Shown piece by piece: positions 8,289 to 18,986 of a stretch of DNA of 64,000 nt. Both the position numbers and the translations under genes were made by a program. The stretch lies in NCBI RefSeq assembly GCF_004363295.1, contig NZ_SNYQ01000003.1, forward strand, positions 186,001-250,000. The letters are read 5' to 3'. Under the pieces are notes generated by a model. The model was not told the DNA's origin, searched no databases, and saw only the letters and a list, made by a program, of their open reading frames with translations. Position 1 is the first letter of the stretch; every line of letters begins with the position of its first letter. Origin of the DNA: Mesocricetibacter intestinalis. GTDB taxonomy: Bacteria; Pseudomonadota; Gammaproteobacteria; Enterobacterales; Pasteurellaceae.

Positions 8289-9401
8289 ATGCAAAATACG
8301 AACAAAACATTGGTGGTAAAATTCGGTACCAGTACCCTGACTCAGGGCAGCCCGAAACTCAATTACCCGCATATGATGGAAATCGTCCGTCAGTTCGCCC
8401 GGCTGCATCATGAAGGCTATCGCTTGGTAATAGTTACTTCAGGCGCCATTGCCGCCGGCCGACATTATCTGAATCATCCGCAGCTACCGCCGACAATCGC
8501 TTCTAAGCAACTGCTGGCGGCGGTCGGCCAAAGCCAGCTGATCCGTACCTGGGAAAAATTGTTTGCTATTTATGATATTCATATCGGCCAGATTCTGCTG
8601 ACCCGGGCGGATATTGAAGACAGGGAGCGTTTTCTGAATGCGCGCGATACGCTGCATGCCCTGCTGGATAACCGTATTATTCCGGTAATTAATGAGAATG
8701 ATGCGGTCGCTACCGCAGAGATTAAAGTCGGCGATAATGATAACCTCTCCGCCTTGGTGGCAATTTTGGTGCAGGCGGATCAGCTGTATCTGCTCACCGA
8801 TCAACAAGGTTTGTTCGACAGTGATCCTCGCCATAACCCGCAAGCCAAACTAATTCCCTGCGTGGATAAAATCACCGATCATATTCGCGCTATTGCCGGC
8901 GGCAGCGGTACCAGCCTCGGCACCGGCGGTATGTCCACCAAAATTACCGCCGCCGATGTGGCCACCCGCTCCGGGGTGGAAACCGTTATCGCTCCGGGTA
9001 ACCGTGAAAATGTGATTGCCGATCTGGCTCATGGTGTGGCCGTAGGTACCCGCTTCAGCGTACAGTCCGATCGTCTGGAAGGGCGTAAACAATGGTTATT
9101 CGCCGCCCCGGCCGCCGGTACCATTCTGATTGATCAGGGCGCCCAAGATGCGATTTTAGTTCAGCACAGATCGCTGCTGCCGGCAGGTATCCTTCAGGTT
9201 GAAGGGCGCTTCTCGCGCGGTGAAGTGGTAAAAATTGCCACCCAGCAAGGTAAAGATATAGCCTTGGGGGCGGTGCGTTATAACAGCGATGCGCTAAATA
9301 TGATTAAAGGACATCAATCCCAGGATATTCAAGCTACGTTGGGCTATGAATATGGCAATGTCGCCATACACCGCGACGATATGATTATCCTGAATAAATA
9401 A
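8289..9401 (+). CDS. proB: Glutamate 5-kinase
   Basis: ProB phosphorylates glutamate in the first, proline-inhibited step of proline synthesis. The 370-residue protein has the amino acid kinase domain ([57 protein letters not shown]) over about 1-260. A C-terminal PUA domain follows (about 275-355, DQGAQDAIL ... [12 protein letters not shown]-like). proA is not adjacent, unlike in E. coli. A terminator follows immediately. Confidence 0.95.
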   Translation: MQNTNKTLVVKFGTSTLTQGSPKLNYPHMMEIVRQFARLHHEGYRLVIVTSGAIAAGRHYLNHPQLPPTIASKQLLAAVGQSQLIRTWEKLFAIYDIHIGQILLTRADIEDRERFLNARDTLHALLDNRIIPVINENDAVATAEIKVGDNDNLSALVAILVQADQLYLLTDQQGLFDSDPRHNPQAKLIPCVDKITDHIRAIAGGSGTSLGTGGMSTKITAADVATRSGVETVIAPGNRENVIADLAHGVAVGTRFSVQSDRLEGRKQWLFAAPAAGTILIDQGAQDAILVQHRSLLPAGILQVEGRFSRGEVVKIATQQGKDIALGAVRYNSDALNMIKGHQSQDIQATLGYEYGNVAIHRDDMIILNK

Positions 9402-9410
9402 TCCCGCTTA

Positions 9411-9446
9411 AATAACGCCGCCCCTGCTTAGGCGGCGTTATTTTTT
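9411..9446 (+). terminator. Terminator after proB
   Basis: A GC-rich hairpin (AATAACGCCGCC / GGCGGCGTTATT arms) followed by TTTTTT, about 10 nt past the proB stop. Confidence 0.9.
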
Positions 9447-9473
9447 CAGCGAATAAACAATTGACCGAAAACC

Positions 9474-9482
9474 ACCGCACTT
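9474..9482 (-). repeat. DNA uptake signal sequence core
   Basis: ACCGCACTT in the gap between convergent proB and fklB, just past the proB terminator. Confidence 0.8.
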
Positions 9483-9543
9483 TTCTCCGCTTCCCGACTT
9501 CTTCCGCTATTCACAATAAAGGGGAAATGTTACCGAACAGAAT

Positions 9544-9571
9544 AAAAAAAGCACCCCAAGGGTGCCTTTTT
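9544..9571. terminator. Bidirectional terminator after fklB
   Basis: GCACCC/GGGTGC stem with A-rich and T-rich flanks on both sides, so it can work on either strand. It lies 15 nt past the fklB stop. Confidence 0.8.
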
Positions 9572-9585
9572 ATACCGTATTTCGA

Positions 9586-10218
9586 TTACAGAATATCCAG
9601 CAATTCCACTTCAAATACCAGGGTGCTGAACGGCGGAATAGACGCGCCCGCCCCCCGCTCGCCGTAAGCCAGATGATGAGGAATAGTTAAACGCCATTTG
9701 GAGCCTACCGGCATTAATTGCAGCGCTTCCACCCAGCCGGCGATAACGCCGGTTACCGGAAACTCCGCCGGTTGACCGCGTGCGACCGAACTGTCGAATA
9801 CCGTACCGTCCGGCAAGGTACCCACATAATGCACCCGAACTTTATCTTCGCGGGCAGGTTTTTTACCCTTACCTTCCGTCAGCACCTCGTACTGTAAACC
9901 TGAATCGGTAACCTGCACGCCGTCTTTTTTCGCATTTTCGGCTAAAAAGGCTTGGCCCTGTTCCTCAATCTGTTTAAATTGCGCCTGCTGTGCCTGAGCG
10001 GCATCTTGCTGCAACTGCTGTAGAGCCTGTCCCAACTGGTTGATATCCAATGCCGGCGGATTATGATTTAAGGCATCGTAAATGCCTTTTGCCACGGCTT
10101 CCGCTTTCACCTGTAATTTGCTGTCCAGTAACTGTTGACCGATTTGCAAGCCGATACCATAACCGCCCTGTGCGGCAACATCATCTAAATTCACTTGAGC
10201 AAAAAATTGTTCTGACAT
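9586..10218 (-). CDS. fklB: FKBP-type peptidyl-prolyl cis-trans isomerase
   Basis: A 210-residue FkpA/FklB-type isomerase. There is no signal peptide, so it should be cytoplasmic like FklB rather than periplasmic like FkpA. Residues 1-95 form the helical dimerisation region, rich in Ala and Gln ([17 protein letters not shown]). Residues 100-210 are the FKBP domain: [36 protein letters not shown] and [25 protein letters not shown]. Its physiological substrate is unknown. Confidence 0.9.
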   Translation of the reverse strand: MSEQFFAQVNLDDVAAQGGYGIGLQIGQQLLDSKLQVKAEAVAKGIYDALNHNPPALDINQLGQALQQLQQDAAQAQQAQFKQIEEQGQAFLAENAKKDGVQVTDSGLQYEVLTEGKGKKPAREDKVRVHYVGTLPDGTVFDSSVARGQPAEFPVTGVIAGWVEALQLMPVGSKWRLTIPHHLAYGERGAGASIPPFSTLVFEVELLDIL

Positions 10219-10340
10219 ATGTTTTCCTATTTGAGATGGTTAAGACCCGTTTCCCTAACGGGAATATCCGTTCGAGCCGGCCTTAAGGTTAAAAATAACA
10301 TTTATAACGTGCGTCCGTTTATCCTGCGCCCGGCTGCTAT

Positions 10341-11231
10341 TTAGTCGATAATACCGCCTAAACTTTCGCCGACTCGAGTCCGACTGTCCAGCTGTAAATG
10401 TTCCGCCAGTTTTACCGCCCCCTGAGGGAACAGATTAATAACGGTGGAACCTAAACGGAAGGCGCCCATTTCTTCGCCCTTAGCCAGCTGCGGCGCACTC
10501 TCCGTCGCATAGCTCCAACTTTTCGGCTCCGCCGAACGAGGCGGATTAATTACCCCAGCCCAGACCGTACTGATACTGGCGGTAATAGTTGCGCCCACCA
10601 GAATCTGAACCATGGGCCCGAAAGCGGTATCGAATACACAAATCACCCGTTCGTTACGCGCCAACAAATTCGGAATATGTTCGTTCAAAAAAGGATTAAC
10701 CGAAAACAACTCTCCCGGTACATAAATCATTTTACGCAATCTGCCGTCGCAAGGCATATGAACACGGTGATAATCCCGCGGTGAAAGATAGGTTGTGATG
10801 AACTCGCCGTTTTTAAAGGTTTCGACCAATTCCTGATCGCCCGCCAATAAATCGGACAAGCTGTAGGAATGTCCTTTGGCCTGTAACAGCAACTCTTCTT
10901 CAATGCGCCCGAGCTGGCTGATACGCCCGTCCGCCGGCAGACAAAGTCGGTTTGGATCCTGTTCAATGGGACGAGCGTCCGCTTTTAATTTACGGATAAA
11001 GAATTCGTTAAAGTTGGCATAAGCGGAAAATTCGGATTTTTCCGCTTCCTGCATATCCACATTATACTGACGGGCAAATAATTTAATCGCAAAATGTGAA
11101 ACTACGCCCCAGTTCCGTTCGGCAAACCAGCCGGCCAGACGGGTCAGATAAAATTGAGGCATAGCATACTGAAAAGCGATTTTAATGCGCTGAAGGTAAT
11201 TCAGGCGCTGTTTTTTTTCAAATGAATTCAT
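10341..11231 (-). CDS. psd: Phosphatidylserine decarboxylase proenzyme
   Basis: Psd converts phosphatidylserine to phosphatidylethanolamine at the inner membrane. The 296-residue proenzyme has the self-cleavage motif LGST near its C-terminus (FRLGSTVINLFPQGAV); cleavage before that Ser leaves the pyruvoyl prosthetic group. The other catalytic-triad regions are PADGRISQLG (Asp) and YLSPRDYHRVHMPCDG (His). It is divergent from the biotin operon and separated from fklB by about 120 nt. Confidence 0.95.
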   Translation of the reverse strand: MNSFEKKQRLNYLQRIKIAFQYAMPQFYLTRLAGWFAERNWGVVSHFAIKLFARQYNVDMQEAEKSEFSAYANFNEFFIRKLKADARPIEQDPNRLCLPADGRISQLGRIEEELLLQAKGHSYSLSDLLAGDQELVETFKNGEFITTYLSPRDYHRVHMPCDGRLRKMIYVPGELFSVNPFLNEHIPNLLARNERVICVFDTAFGPMVQILVGATITASISTVWAGVINPPRSAEPKSWSYATESAPQLAKGEEMGAFRLGSTVINLFPQGAVKLAEHLQLDSRTRVGESLGGIID

Positions 11232-11388
11232 ATAAATAACTCTTAGTTAAAGAAATAAGGGACGCCCCTTTCAGTTTAAACCAAGCGGATTATAACAATT
11301 TATCCCACTTGTGCAATGACCGCGGTTAATTTACCCTAGTAGGATTTAAACCCGACCAAGGGCAATAAATAGCAAACACGGGCTTGTT

Positions 11389-12684
11389 ATGCAACTCAAC
11401 GAACAACAACTTTTAAATTTTGACCGCCGCCATATTTGGCATCCTTATTCCGCTATGGGCAGCGAAATGCCGCTATATGCGGTGGAAAGAGCCGAAGGGG
11501 TAATGATTCACCTTAAAGACGGGCGGAAATTGATTGACGGTATGTCTTCCTGGTGGGCGGCGCTGCACGGTTATAATCACCCTCGGCTGAACGCCGCCGC
11601 CCGGCGCCAGCTCGAGCAAATGAGCCATATTATGTTCGGCGGATTTACCCATGAACCTGCGGTAAAACTGGCGCAAAAACTGACCGCTCTTTTACCCCCG
11701 GAATTAGATAAGATTTTCTATGCCGACAGCGGTTCCGTAGCGGTAGAGGTGGCGATGAAAATGGCCGTGCAATATCAGCACGCCAAAGGACGGCGCGAAC
11801 GGGGAAAATTCGCCACGATCCGCAGCGGCTACCACGGAGATACCTGGCATGCGATGTCGGTATGCGATCCCTTAACCGGTATGCACAATCTGTTTTCTCA
11901 CAGCCTGCCGCTACAGTATTTTCTGCCCCAACCGCCGGTAAAATTCGGTCAGGCTTGGGAGGAAGCGGCCATTCTTCCCTTAGCAGATTTACTTGAGCAA
12001 AAGCAGAATGAAATCGCCGCTCTGATTCTGGAACCCGTCGTTCAGGGTGCCGGCGGTATGTACTTTTACTCGCCCGAATATTTAAACCGAGCCAAAGCCC
12101 TGTGCGAACAATATGATATCCTGCTGATTTTCGATGAAATTGCCACCGGCTTCGGTCGTACCGGTAAAATGTTCGCTACAGAATATTGTAAGATAACGCC
12201 GGATATCATCTGTCTGGGTAAAGCCTTGACCGGCGGTTACCTAACCTTATCCGCCGCCGTAACGCAAAACCGTATCGCCGAAGCAATCAATTCCGGCGAA
12301 GCCAAATGCTTTATGCACGGCCCTACCTTTATGGCAAATCCCTTGGCCTGTGCCATTGCTTACGAATCGCTTTCCTTACTGACGGAAATGCCCTGGCAGA
12401 AAACTATCCGAGCGATTGAAGCCCAATTAAAGGCCGAGCTGGCGCCGGTCGCCGACTGGGATTGCGTGCGGGAACTAAGGGTATTAGGAGCTATCGGCGT
12501 TATTGAAATGAAACAGGCGGTAAATCTCGCCAGTTTACAGCCCCGTTTAGTTCGCCAAGGCATCTGGTTGCGTCCCTTCAATCACTTGGTGTACCTGATG
12601 CCGCCCTTTATTATTCAAGCGGAGCAATTATCCCGTCTGACGGCCGGCACCCTTACCGCATTACGGGAGGAATACCATGTCTAA
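11389..12684 (+). CDS. bioA: Adenosylmethionine-8-amino-7-oxononanoate aminotransferase
   Basis: BioA makes 7,8-diaminopelargonate (DAPA) from KAPA, using SAM as amino donor and PLP as cofactor. The 431-residue protein shows [22 protein letters not shown], the PLP-binding [12 protein letters not shown], the aspartate motif [15 protein letters not shown] and the Schiff-base lysine in [13 protein letters not shown], with [14 protein letters not shown] after it. It opens the operon bioA-F-G-C-D. I found no convincing BirA operator in the 157-nt upstream gap, so control is unclear. Confidence 0.96.
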   Translation: MQLNEQQLLNFDRRHIWHPYSAMGSEMPLYAVERAEGVMIHLKDGRKLIDGMSSWWAALHGYNHPRLNAAARRQLEQMSHIMFGGFTHEPAVKLAQKLTALLPPELDKIFYADSGSVAVEVAMKMAVQYQHAKGRRERGKFATIRSGYHGDTWHAMSVCDPLTGMHNLFSHSLPLQYFLPQPPVKFGQAWEEAAILPLADLLEQKQNEIAALILEPVVQGAGGMYFYSPEYLNRAKALCEQYDILLIFDEIATGFGRTGKMFATEYCKITPDIICLGKALTGGYLTLSAAVTQNRIAEAINSGEAKCFMHGPTFMANPLACAIAYESLSLLTEMPWQKTIRAIEAQLKAELAPVADWDCVRELRVLGAIGVIEMKQAVNLASLQPRLVRQGIWLRPFNHLVYLMPPFIIQAEQLSRLTAGTLTALREEYHV

Positions 12685-13873
12685 TCCGGATTTCTCCGAT
12701 TTCGCCCGTAGCCTGGCGCAGTTAGAACATAAAGGCAGGCTACGCAGTATTCCGATCTTGCAGCATCGGGGCGGACATATTGAAAAAGACGGACGTATTA
12801 TGCTGAATATGTCCTCCAACGATTATCTCGGCCTTGCCGCCGATCAGCAGCTACGCGATGAGTTTCTGGCAATCTACGACCGAAACCCGCCGCCTTTTAC
12901 CTCTTCTTCCTCACGTTTGCTCACTGGTACTTTCCCGCACTATCAGGCTCTGGAAGAACTAATCGCCACCAGATTTCAACGTCAGTCCTGTCTGCTATTT
13001 AACAGCGGTTATCATGCGAATATCGGTATTCTACCGGCACTGGCCGACAAACAAACGCTGATTGTGGCGGATAAACTGGTACATGCCAGTATTATTGACG
13101 GTATCCGCCTCAGCGCCTGCGATTTTCTGCGTTACCGCCATAATGACTACGAACATCTGCAACAGCTTATAGAAAAGCACCATCAAGCTTTTAAGCGTAT
13201 TATTGTGGTTACCGAAAGTCTGTTCAGCATGGACGGGGATATTTGCGATTTGCCCCGCCTCACCGCATTAAAACGGCGCTACGGTAATATTATGCTGTAT
13301 GTGGACGAAGCCCATGCCATAGGCGCCTACGGGGAAACGGGCTTAGGCCTTGCCCAGCAGCTCGGCTGCATTGAGGAAATCGATATTCTGGTCGGCACCT
13401 TCGGCAAAGCCCTGGCTTCAATGGGAGCTTATGCGGTCTGTGATCGGTTGCTTCGCGATTATTTAATCAATTTTATGCGACCGCTGATCTATTCCACCGC
13501 CCTACCGCCTTTTAATATCGCCTGGACTTATTTCCTGTTCGAACGCCTGCCGCAATTTAGCCGCCGCCGCCACCATTTACACGAGTTGAGCGCTTATCTG
13601 CGCAAGGGATTAAGTACGCTTCCGGGCTGTACTATGCCGAGCCGGAGCTATATTGTGCCCTATATTCTGGGGGATGACCCGCTAACCCTGCAAACTGCCG
13701 CCCAACTGCAGCAGCAGGGCTATTATTGCCTGCCGATTCGTCCGCCTACCGTGCCGCAAGGAACGTCCCGTATTCGTTTCTCGCTCAGTGCGGATATGAG
13801 CTTTGCAGAGACGGAAAAACTGGTACGCATCCTGCATGAAACTCATTCTTCTTTGCCGCATAACAATGATTAA
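12677..13873 (+). CDS. bioF: 8-amino-7-oxononanoate synthase
   Basis: BioF condenses pimeloyl-ACP with L-alanine to KAPA, a PLP-dependent decarboxylative reaction. The 398-residue product has [54 protein letters not shown] and the lysine motif [14 protein letters not shown]. Its start overlaps the bioA stop by 8 nt, indicating translational coupling. The E. coli order bioB-F-C-D differs; here bioG sits between F and C. Confidence 0.95.
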   Translation: MSNPDFSDFARSLAQLEHKGRLRSIPILQHRGGHIEKDGRIMLNMSSNDYLGLAADQQLRDEFLAIYDRNPPPFTSSSSRLLTGTFPHYQALEELIATRFQRQSCLLFNSGYHANIGILPALADKQTLIVADKLVHASIIDGIRLSACDFLRYRHNDYEHLQQLIEKHHQAFKRIIVVTESLFSMDGDICDLPRLTALKRRYGNIMLYVDEAHAIGAYGETGLGLAQQLGCIEEIDILVGTFGKALASMGAYAVCDRLLRDYLINFMRPLIYSTALPPFNIAWTYFLFERLPQFSRRRHHLHELSAYLRKGLSTLPGCTMPSRSYIVPYILGDDPLTLQTAAQLQQQGYYCLPIRPPTVPQGTSRIRFSLSADMSFAETEKLVRILHETHSSLPHNND

Positions 13874-13881
13874 AGGCCATT

Positions 13882-14526
13882 ATGAAAAGTACATTTATTA
13901 ATCAGGGAAAAGCCAATTTATTAGTCTATTTTTCCGGCTGGAGCGGCCCGGGCACCGAAACGGAGCATCTAATCGCACCGCCGGATTATGATCTGCTTAT
14001 TTGCTGTGATTATCTGGATCTCAATTTGGATTTTGATTTTTCCCCTTATCGGGAAATCCGCCTGGTAGCTTGGTCCATGGGAGTTTGGGTCGCCGAGCAA
14101 CTGATGAATGAAATCCCCTTAATTTCGGCCACCGCCGTTAACGGTACGCCCTTTCCCTGTAATGAGAATTTCGGTATTCCGCCCGCCTTATTCCAAGCCA
14201 CATTGCAGGGATTAAATCGGACTTCACGCGCTAAATTCGAACGCAGAATGTGTGCTGATAACCGACAGCTTGAAATTTATCAAAATCTGCGCGACCATCG
14301 CCCGCTGGAAAAAATCCGTGCCGAACTGAGCGCACTTTATCAGGCCCAAGCCCTCTCGCCGCCCCCTAAATTAAATTGGACTCATGCGCTAATAGGTAGT
14401 AAAGATCGGATTTTTCCACCTCAAAATCAGCTTAATTACTGGCAACCCCCCGTTCATATCAACCTGACGGAAGACGGCCATTACCCCTTTGCCGCATTGC
14501 AATACTGGGAACAACTATGGTCCTGA
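13882..14526 (+). CDS. bioG: Pimeloyl-ACP methyl ester esterase, BioG type
   Basis: BioG frees pimeloyl-ACP from its methyl ester, the step done by BioH in E. coli. The 214-residue alpha/beta-hydrolase of the DUF452 family shows LLVYFSGWSGPGTE at the start, the nucleophile elbow WSMGVWVAEQ (Ser) and a C-terminal His in EDGHYPFAA, with an Asp candidate in IGSKDRIFPP. It starts 8 nt after bioF and overlaps bioC by 10 nt. Location directly before bioC supports the role strongly. Confidence 0.9.
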   Translation: MKSTFINQGKANLLVYFSGWSGPGTETEHLIAPPDYDLLICCDYLDLNLDFDFSPYREIRLVAWSMGVWVAEQLMNEIPLISATAVNGTPFPCNENFGIPPALFQATLQGLNRTSRAKFERRMCADNRQLEIYQNLRDHRPLEKIRAELSALYQAQALSPPPKLNWTHALIGSKDRIFPPQNQLNYWQPPVHINLTEDGHYPFAALQYWEQLWS

Positions 14527-15281
14527 TTGCCAAATCCCATATTAAACGGCGTTTTTCCGCCGCCCTATGTAATTATGAACGGGAAGCGACGGCGCAACGC
14601 ATGATCAACCGCAACCTATTGACTTTGCTGCAGAAAACGGGGAAATCGGAATTCGACCATATTCTGGAGATCGGTTGCGGAACGGGCAATCTAACTGCAC
14701 AACTCGCCCGTAATCTAAAGGTTGAACAATGGACTTTAAACGATTTATGCGACACAGCTTCCATAATTGAAAAAATTTTGACGCCGCAATCCTTCCGTTT
14801 TTATTGTTGTGATGGAGAAACATTCCCATTCGATGAATATTATGATTTAATTGCAAGCGCTTCCTGCGTTCAGTGGTTTTATGATAAAGCGGATTTTGTA
14901 CGGCGATGCGCCGAGCGTCTGATGCCCGGAGGATTATTGCTGCTCAGTACCTTTACGCCGGGAAATCTATGTGAAGTCAAACAGTTAAGCGGTCGAGGAT
15001 TAGATTATCCCACGCCTGAGCAATGGCGGAGTTGGCTGCGGCAAGATTTTCATCTGCTGGCTTTTGAACAATATGAAATCAGACTCCGTTTCGATTCTCC
15101 GGCGGAAGTTCTACGCCATCTAAAACATAGCGGTGTTACCGCTACGCAGCAAGAGATCTGGACTAAAGGCAGGCTGGCCGATTTTTATCGGCAATATGAA
15201 AAATATTATAGCGAACCCGATAATCAGGTTCGATTAACCTATACGCCGCTGCTGATGCTGGCACAAAAAAAAGGATTGTAA
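14517..15281 (+). CDS. bioC: Malonyl-ACP O-methyltransferase
   Basis: BioC methylates malonyl-ACP with SAM, disguising it so that fatty acid synthase can extend it to pimeloyl-ACP methyl ester. The 254-residue class I methyltransferase has the SAM-binding motif ILEIGCGTGNLTAQLA, LNDLC, and ASASCVQWFYD typical of BioC. It overlaps bioG and ends 3 nt before bioD. An A8 run close to the stop is the only slippage-prone site, and would affect only the last few residues. Confidence 0.94.
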   Translation: MVLIAKSHIKRRFSAALCNYEREATAQRMINRNLLTLLQKTGKSEFDHILEIGCGTGNLTAQLARNLKVEQWTLNDLCDTASIIEKILTPQSFRFYCCDGETFPFDEYYDLIASASCVQWFYDKADFVRRCAERLMPGGLLLLSTFTPGNLCEVKQLSGRGLDYPTPEQWRSWLRQDFHLLAFEQYEIRLRFDSPAEVLRHLKHSGVTATQQEIWTKGRLADFYRQYEKYYSEPDNQVRLTYTPLLMLAQKKGL

Positions 15282-15284
15282 TTT

Positions 15285-15950
15285 ATGCAAGGAAAGGTCA
15301 TTTTTATTTCTGGCATTGATACCGATGTGGGGAAAACCGTCGCTACAGGTATGCTGGCGAAAAAATTAATGTTGCAGGGTTTCTCCGTAATTACCCAGAA
15401 AATGATCCAAACCGGTTGCCGAGATATTTCCGAGGATATTCTACTGCATCGGAAAATTCAGGGTATTGAGCTGACGGAAGAAGATCATCAAGGAATCACC
15501 TGTCCCTATCTGTTTTCCTACCCTTGTTCGCCCCATCTTGCCGCAAAGCTGGAAAACGTACAGATTTTGCCGGAAAAAATTCAAAAATCCACTGCGCTGT
15601 TAAGCGAGAAATATGACTATGTATTGATTGAAGGGGCGGGCGGTTTAATGGTGCCCTATTATAGGTATGACACAACAATGGACTATCTGGCGGCACGGGG
15701 CTACCCCTTGGTTCTGGTTTGTTCGGGGAAACTGGGCAGCATTAATCATAGCCTGCTGAGTCTGGAAGTCTGTAAACAACGGAATATACGCCTGCAAACC
15801 TTGATTTACAATCAGTATCCGGATGAAGATAAACTCATAGCCGGCGAAACCCGGGCTTATCTACAGGATTATCTTGCCTTGCACTTTCCGCAGGCAAGCT
15901 TCGAAGTTATGCCGCCTTACGCCTTTACAACGGAGTCGCGGTCTTCCTAA
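15285..15950 (+). CDS. bioD: Dethiobiotin synthetase
   Basis: BioD carboxylates DAPA and closes the ureido ring with ATP. The 221-residue protein shows the P-loop GIDTDVGKTVATGMLA, QKMIQTGC, and LIEGAGGLMVPY. Last gene of the biotin operon; its stop lies 7 nt from the convergent fadR stop with no obvious terminator between, so antisense overlap of the two transcripts is likely. Confidence 0.94.
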   Translation: MQGKVIFISGIDTDVGKTVATGMLAKKLMLQGFSVITQKMIQTGCRDISEDILLHRKIQGIELTEEDHQGITCPYLFSYPCSPHLAAKLENVQILPEKIQKSTALLSEKYDYVLIEGAGGLMVPYYRYDTTMDYLAARGYPLVLVCSGKLGSINHSLLSLEVCKQRNIRLQTLIYNQYPDEDKLIAGETRAYLQDYLALHFPQASFEVMPPYAFTTESRSS

Positions 15951-15957
15951 TCTTGGC

Positions 15958-16689
15958 TTATTCGATCAAATAATCAAGCAATTCATCTTTCAGTTCGGTC
16001 CAGATAACTGCACTTTCTTTACCATACTGACGGATACGGGCGGCGATTTCATCTACGGCCTGATGCTCACCCATGATTTTAAGATCCGAATAAAATTTAT
16101 AAGCCAGGGCTCTGGCCTGCGGCCGGGAAAAATAAAAATGCCCGACTCGGGTATAGAGGGCTTTCAGGCTGTTAAGAATCAATCCGTAAATAGGATTGCC
16201 GGAGGTAAATGCCAGCTTATGAAACAAATGGTAGTCAAACGCCGTGTAAGCCTGTGCATTGTCCTCCAAAGTATCCAAAGAAGAAAAAATCGCCTGCGAT
16301 TCTCCGCCGGCAATTTTAAAAGCCTTGGGTACATAAATAGAGGCGATATTGGTTCGTGCGGAAAGCATATTAGCGATTAATGCAGGAGAGGTGGCGCTGT
16401 CCAAACGAACCAAGACTTCAAGAATATTTAAACCTGAGGTCTGCCATACATCATTAACTTTTGTCGGTTTACCATGCTGAATATTAAGCCACCCGTCGCG
16501 CGCCAAACGCTGCAGAACCTCACGCAAGGTAGTGCGTGTTACACCGATTTTATCGGCCAGCTCACGTTCGGCGGGCAAATCCGAACCGGGCGGAAAACGG
16601 TTATTCCAGATGCTCTGGACAATATATTCTTCCGCTAAAGCCGCCGGGCTTCGTGCTTTTAACAGGGGCTGGTTATAACTCATAGGCAT
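15958..16689 (-). CDS. fadR: Fatty acid metabolism regulator FadR
   Basis: FadR is an acyl-CoA-responsive GntR regulator that represses beta-oxidation and activates unsaturated fatty acid synthesis genes. The 243-residue protein has the FadR-type winged helix (AEEYIVQSIWNNRFPPGSDLPAERELADKIGVTRTTLREVLQRLARDGWL ..., given here only as its family pattern around residues 18-75) followed by the distinct FadR_C ligand domain (LAFTSGNPIYGLILN, LYTRVG). It is divergent from nhaB, as in E. coli. Confidence 0.94.
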   Translation of the reverse strand: MPMSYNQPLLKARSPAALAEEYIVQSIWNNRFPPGSDLPAERELADKIGVTRTTLREVLQRLARDGWLNIQHGKPTKVNDVWQTSGLNILEVLVRLDSATSPALIANMLSARTNIASIYVPKAFKIAGGESQAIFSSLDTLEDNAQAYTAFDYHLFHKLAFTSGNPIYGLILNSLKALYTRVGHFYFSRPQARALAYKFYSDLKIMGEHQAVDEIAARIRQYGKESAVIWTELKDELLDYLIE

Positions 16690-16823
16690 TTATTCCGACA
16701 TTGAGGAGAAATTAAAATATGACATGCTTATCAAAAACTTGTTTTTTCTATTATCCTTTAAAGCAATATATATTACAATCGTATCACTCTTATTTTAATA
16801 ACAGATAAAAGGTAATCACAACA

Positions 16824-18371
16824 ATGAATTATACACAAGCATTTTTTAAAAACTTTTTGGGTGCAAGTCCGACATGGTATAAGCAGGCTATTCTCGGTTT
16901 TCTGGTGCTGAATCCGATTCTATTCTTTTTTGTGGATCCTTTTATTGCCGGCTGGGCCTTAGTAGCGGAATTTATTTTTACCCTGGCTATGGCGCTGAAA
17001 TGTTATCCGCTCCAGCCCGGCGGTTTACTGGCGATTGAGGCGGTTATCATAGGTATGACCAGCCCCGCTCATGTAAAAGCGGAAATCATTGCAAACTTTG
17101 AGGTTATTCTGCTGCTGATGTTTATGGTGGCGGGAATTTTCTTTATGAAGCAACTGTTGCTATTTGTTTTTACCAAACTGTTGCTCAGCATCCGCTCAAA
17201 AATCGCACTTTCGCTGGCGTTCTGTCTTAGCTCCGCTTTTTTATCCGCATTTCTGGATGCCTTAACCGTTATCGCCGTAATTTTAAGCGTTATGATGGGC
17301 TTCTATGCGGTTTACCATAAAGTGGCCTCCGGCGTCGGTTTTTATGATCCAAGTGATGTAACCAATGACAGCAAGATCGGTAAAAATCAGGCAACATTGG
17401 AACAATTCCGCGCATTTTTACGCAGCCTGGTAATGCATGCCGGGGTGGGTACCGCATTAGGCGGCGTAATGACCATGGTCGGCGAACCCCAAAACCTGAT
17501 TATCGCCGAACAATCCGGCTGGGAGTTCGGTGAGTTTTTCCTGCGTATGGCTCCGGTTTCAATTCCGACCCTGATCTTCGGCGCCTTTACCTGCGTCTTA
17601 ATCGAAAAACTGCGCTTATTCGGTTACGGGGCCAAACTGCCGCGTAAAATTTGGGGGGTATTGGCGAAATTCGATCGTAGTCAACAGATGAAAATGGATA
17701 ACCGTCAGCGTATCAAATTATTTACCCAGGGACTTATAGGTATCTGGTTGATTATCGGTCTGGCTTTCCATTTAGCTTCGGTCGGATTGATCGGACTGAG
17801 CGTAATTATTTTTGCTACTTCTTTATGCGGAATAACCAGCGAACACGAGTTGGGTAAAGCCTTTCAGGAATCCTTACCCTTTACTGCGCTGTTAGTGGTC
17901 TTTTTCTCCGTGGTGGCGGTCATTGTCGATCAAAAATTATTTGCCCCTATTATTCATTTCGTACTGACCGCTGAAGAAAGCACTCAGTTAATGCTGTTTT
18001 ATATTTTTAACGGTCTGCTTTCTTCTATTTCCGATAATGTGTTCGTGGGTACGGTTTATATTAATGAGGCCAAAGCGGCATTACATGCCGGCATCGTATC
18101 CTTGAATCAGTTCGAAATGCTTGCGGTGGCCATTAATACCGGTACCAATTTACCTTCGGTCGCAACCCCGAACGGACAAGCGGCATTTTTATTCCTGCTT
18201 ACCTCCTCTCTGGCACCGCTGATTCGCCTCTCTTATGGTAGAATGGTGTACATGGCGCTGCCTTATACCATCGTATTGTCCATCGTGGGGTTATTAGCGG
18301 TAGAATTTATTTTGCCGATGATGACGGAGTGGATGACACAGGCAGGTCTGATTCAGGCAACGCCGGTATAA
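16824..18371 (+). CDS. nhaB: Na+/H+ antiporter NhaB
   Basis: NhaB exports Na+ in exchange for protons across the inner membrane. The 515-residue protein has about twelve hydrophobic segments. Family stretches include [21 protein letters not shown] near the start, [40 protein letters not shown], and [11 protein letters not shown]. It is followed 24 nt later by dsbB, and fadR is divergent on its left; I recall the same trio in E. coli and Haemophilus. Confidence 0.95.
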   Translation: MNYTQAFFKNFLGASPTWYKQAILGFLVLNPILFFFVDPFIAGWALVAEFIFTLAMALKCYPLQPGGLLAIEAVIIGMTSPAHVKAEIIANFEVILLLMFMVAGIFFMKQLLLFVFTKLLLSIRSKIALSLAFCLSSAFLSAFLDALTVIAVILSVMMGFYAVYHKVASGVGFYDPSDVTNDSKIGKNQATLEQFRAFLRSLVMHAGVGTALGGVMTMVGEPQNLIIAEQSGWEFGEFFLRMAPVSIPTLIFGAFTCVLIEKLRLFGYGAKLPRKIWGVLAKFDRSQQMKMDNRQRIKLFTQGLIGIWLIIGLAFHLASVGLIGLSVIIFATSLCGITSEHELGKAFQESLPFTALLVVFFSVVAVIVDQKLFAPIIHFVLTAEESTQLMLFYIFNGLLSSISDNVFVGTVYINEAKAALHAGIVSLNQFEMLAVAINTGTNLPSVATPNGQAAFLFLLTSSLAPLIRLSYGRMVYMALPYTIVLSIVGLLAVEFILPMMTEWMTQAGLIQATPV

Positions 18372-18395
18372 TATGCTAAATAAAAAGGAATCCCG

Positions 18396-18932
18396 ATGCT
18401 AACTTATTTTAAAACTCTTTCGGTTGGACGCGGCGGTTGGCTGTTACTGGCTTTTTCCGCACTCGCGCTGGAACTGACCGCACTTTATTTCCAACACGGT
18501 ATGCATTTACAGCCTTGCGTCATGTGTGTTTATGAACGTGTCGCATTGGCAGGGATTCTGTTGGCCGGATTAATCGGGGCCTTATTTCCGGCATTCTGGC
18601 TATTTCGCTTATTCGCCTTAGCAACGGGGCTGATAAGTTCGGTAAAAGGGCTGTTTCTGGCGCTTAAACATGTGGATTATCAAACCAATCCCGGTCCTTG
18701 GAATCAATGTTCCTATGTGGCGGAATTTCCTCAAACCTTACCGCTGGATAAATGGTTTCCTTATATATTCAGCCCTTCCGGTTCGTGCAGCGAAATAGCC
18801 TGGTCTTTCCTCGGCTTTTCCATGGCACAATGGATTGTCGTGATTTTCGCCTTCTATACATTATTGCTGGGGCTGATCCTCATCAGCCAGTTCAAACGGC
18901 ATAAACCCCGCACCCGCAACCTGTTCCGTTAA
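18396..18932 (+). CDS. dsbB: Disulfide bond formation protein B
   Basis: DsbB reoxidises periplasmic DsbA and passes electrons to quinone. The 178-residue protein has four membrane helices. The first periplasmic loop holds the CVMC redox pair (LQPCVMCVYERVAL); the second holds two cysteines, in WNQCSYVAEF and SGSCSEIAW. It is translated closely behind nhaB and ends at a strong terminator. Confidence 0.95.
   Translation: MLTYFKTLSVGRGGWLLLAFSALALELTALYFQHGMHLQPCVMCVYERVALAGILLAGLIGALFPAFWLFRLFALATGLISSVKGLFLALKHVDYQTNPGPWNQCSYVAEFPQTLPLDKWFPYIFSPSGSCSEIAWSFLGFSMAQWIVVIFAFYTLLLGLILISQFKRHKPRTRNLFR
18477..18485 (-). repeat. DNA uptake signal sequence core
   Basis: ACCGCACTT inside dsbB, in the first membrane helix coding region. 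Confidence 0.75.
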
Positions 18933-18945
18933 TCTTCGTACAAAT

Positions 18946-18977
18946 AAGTAAGGGCGTATATTACGCCCTTACTTTTT
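18946..18977. terminator. Terminator after dsbB
   Basis: A perfect 13-bp stem with a 3-nt loop, followed by TTTTT on the plus strand. It lies 13 nt past the dsbB stop and just before the convergent permease gene end, so it may serve both. Confidence 0.9.
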
Positions 18978-18986
18978 CTCGCCGAT

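Noticed and set aside
11232-11388. BirA operator upstream of bioA
   Set aside because: TTTAAACC-like half-sites occur but no pair with the spacing of a BirA site could be found by eye.
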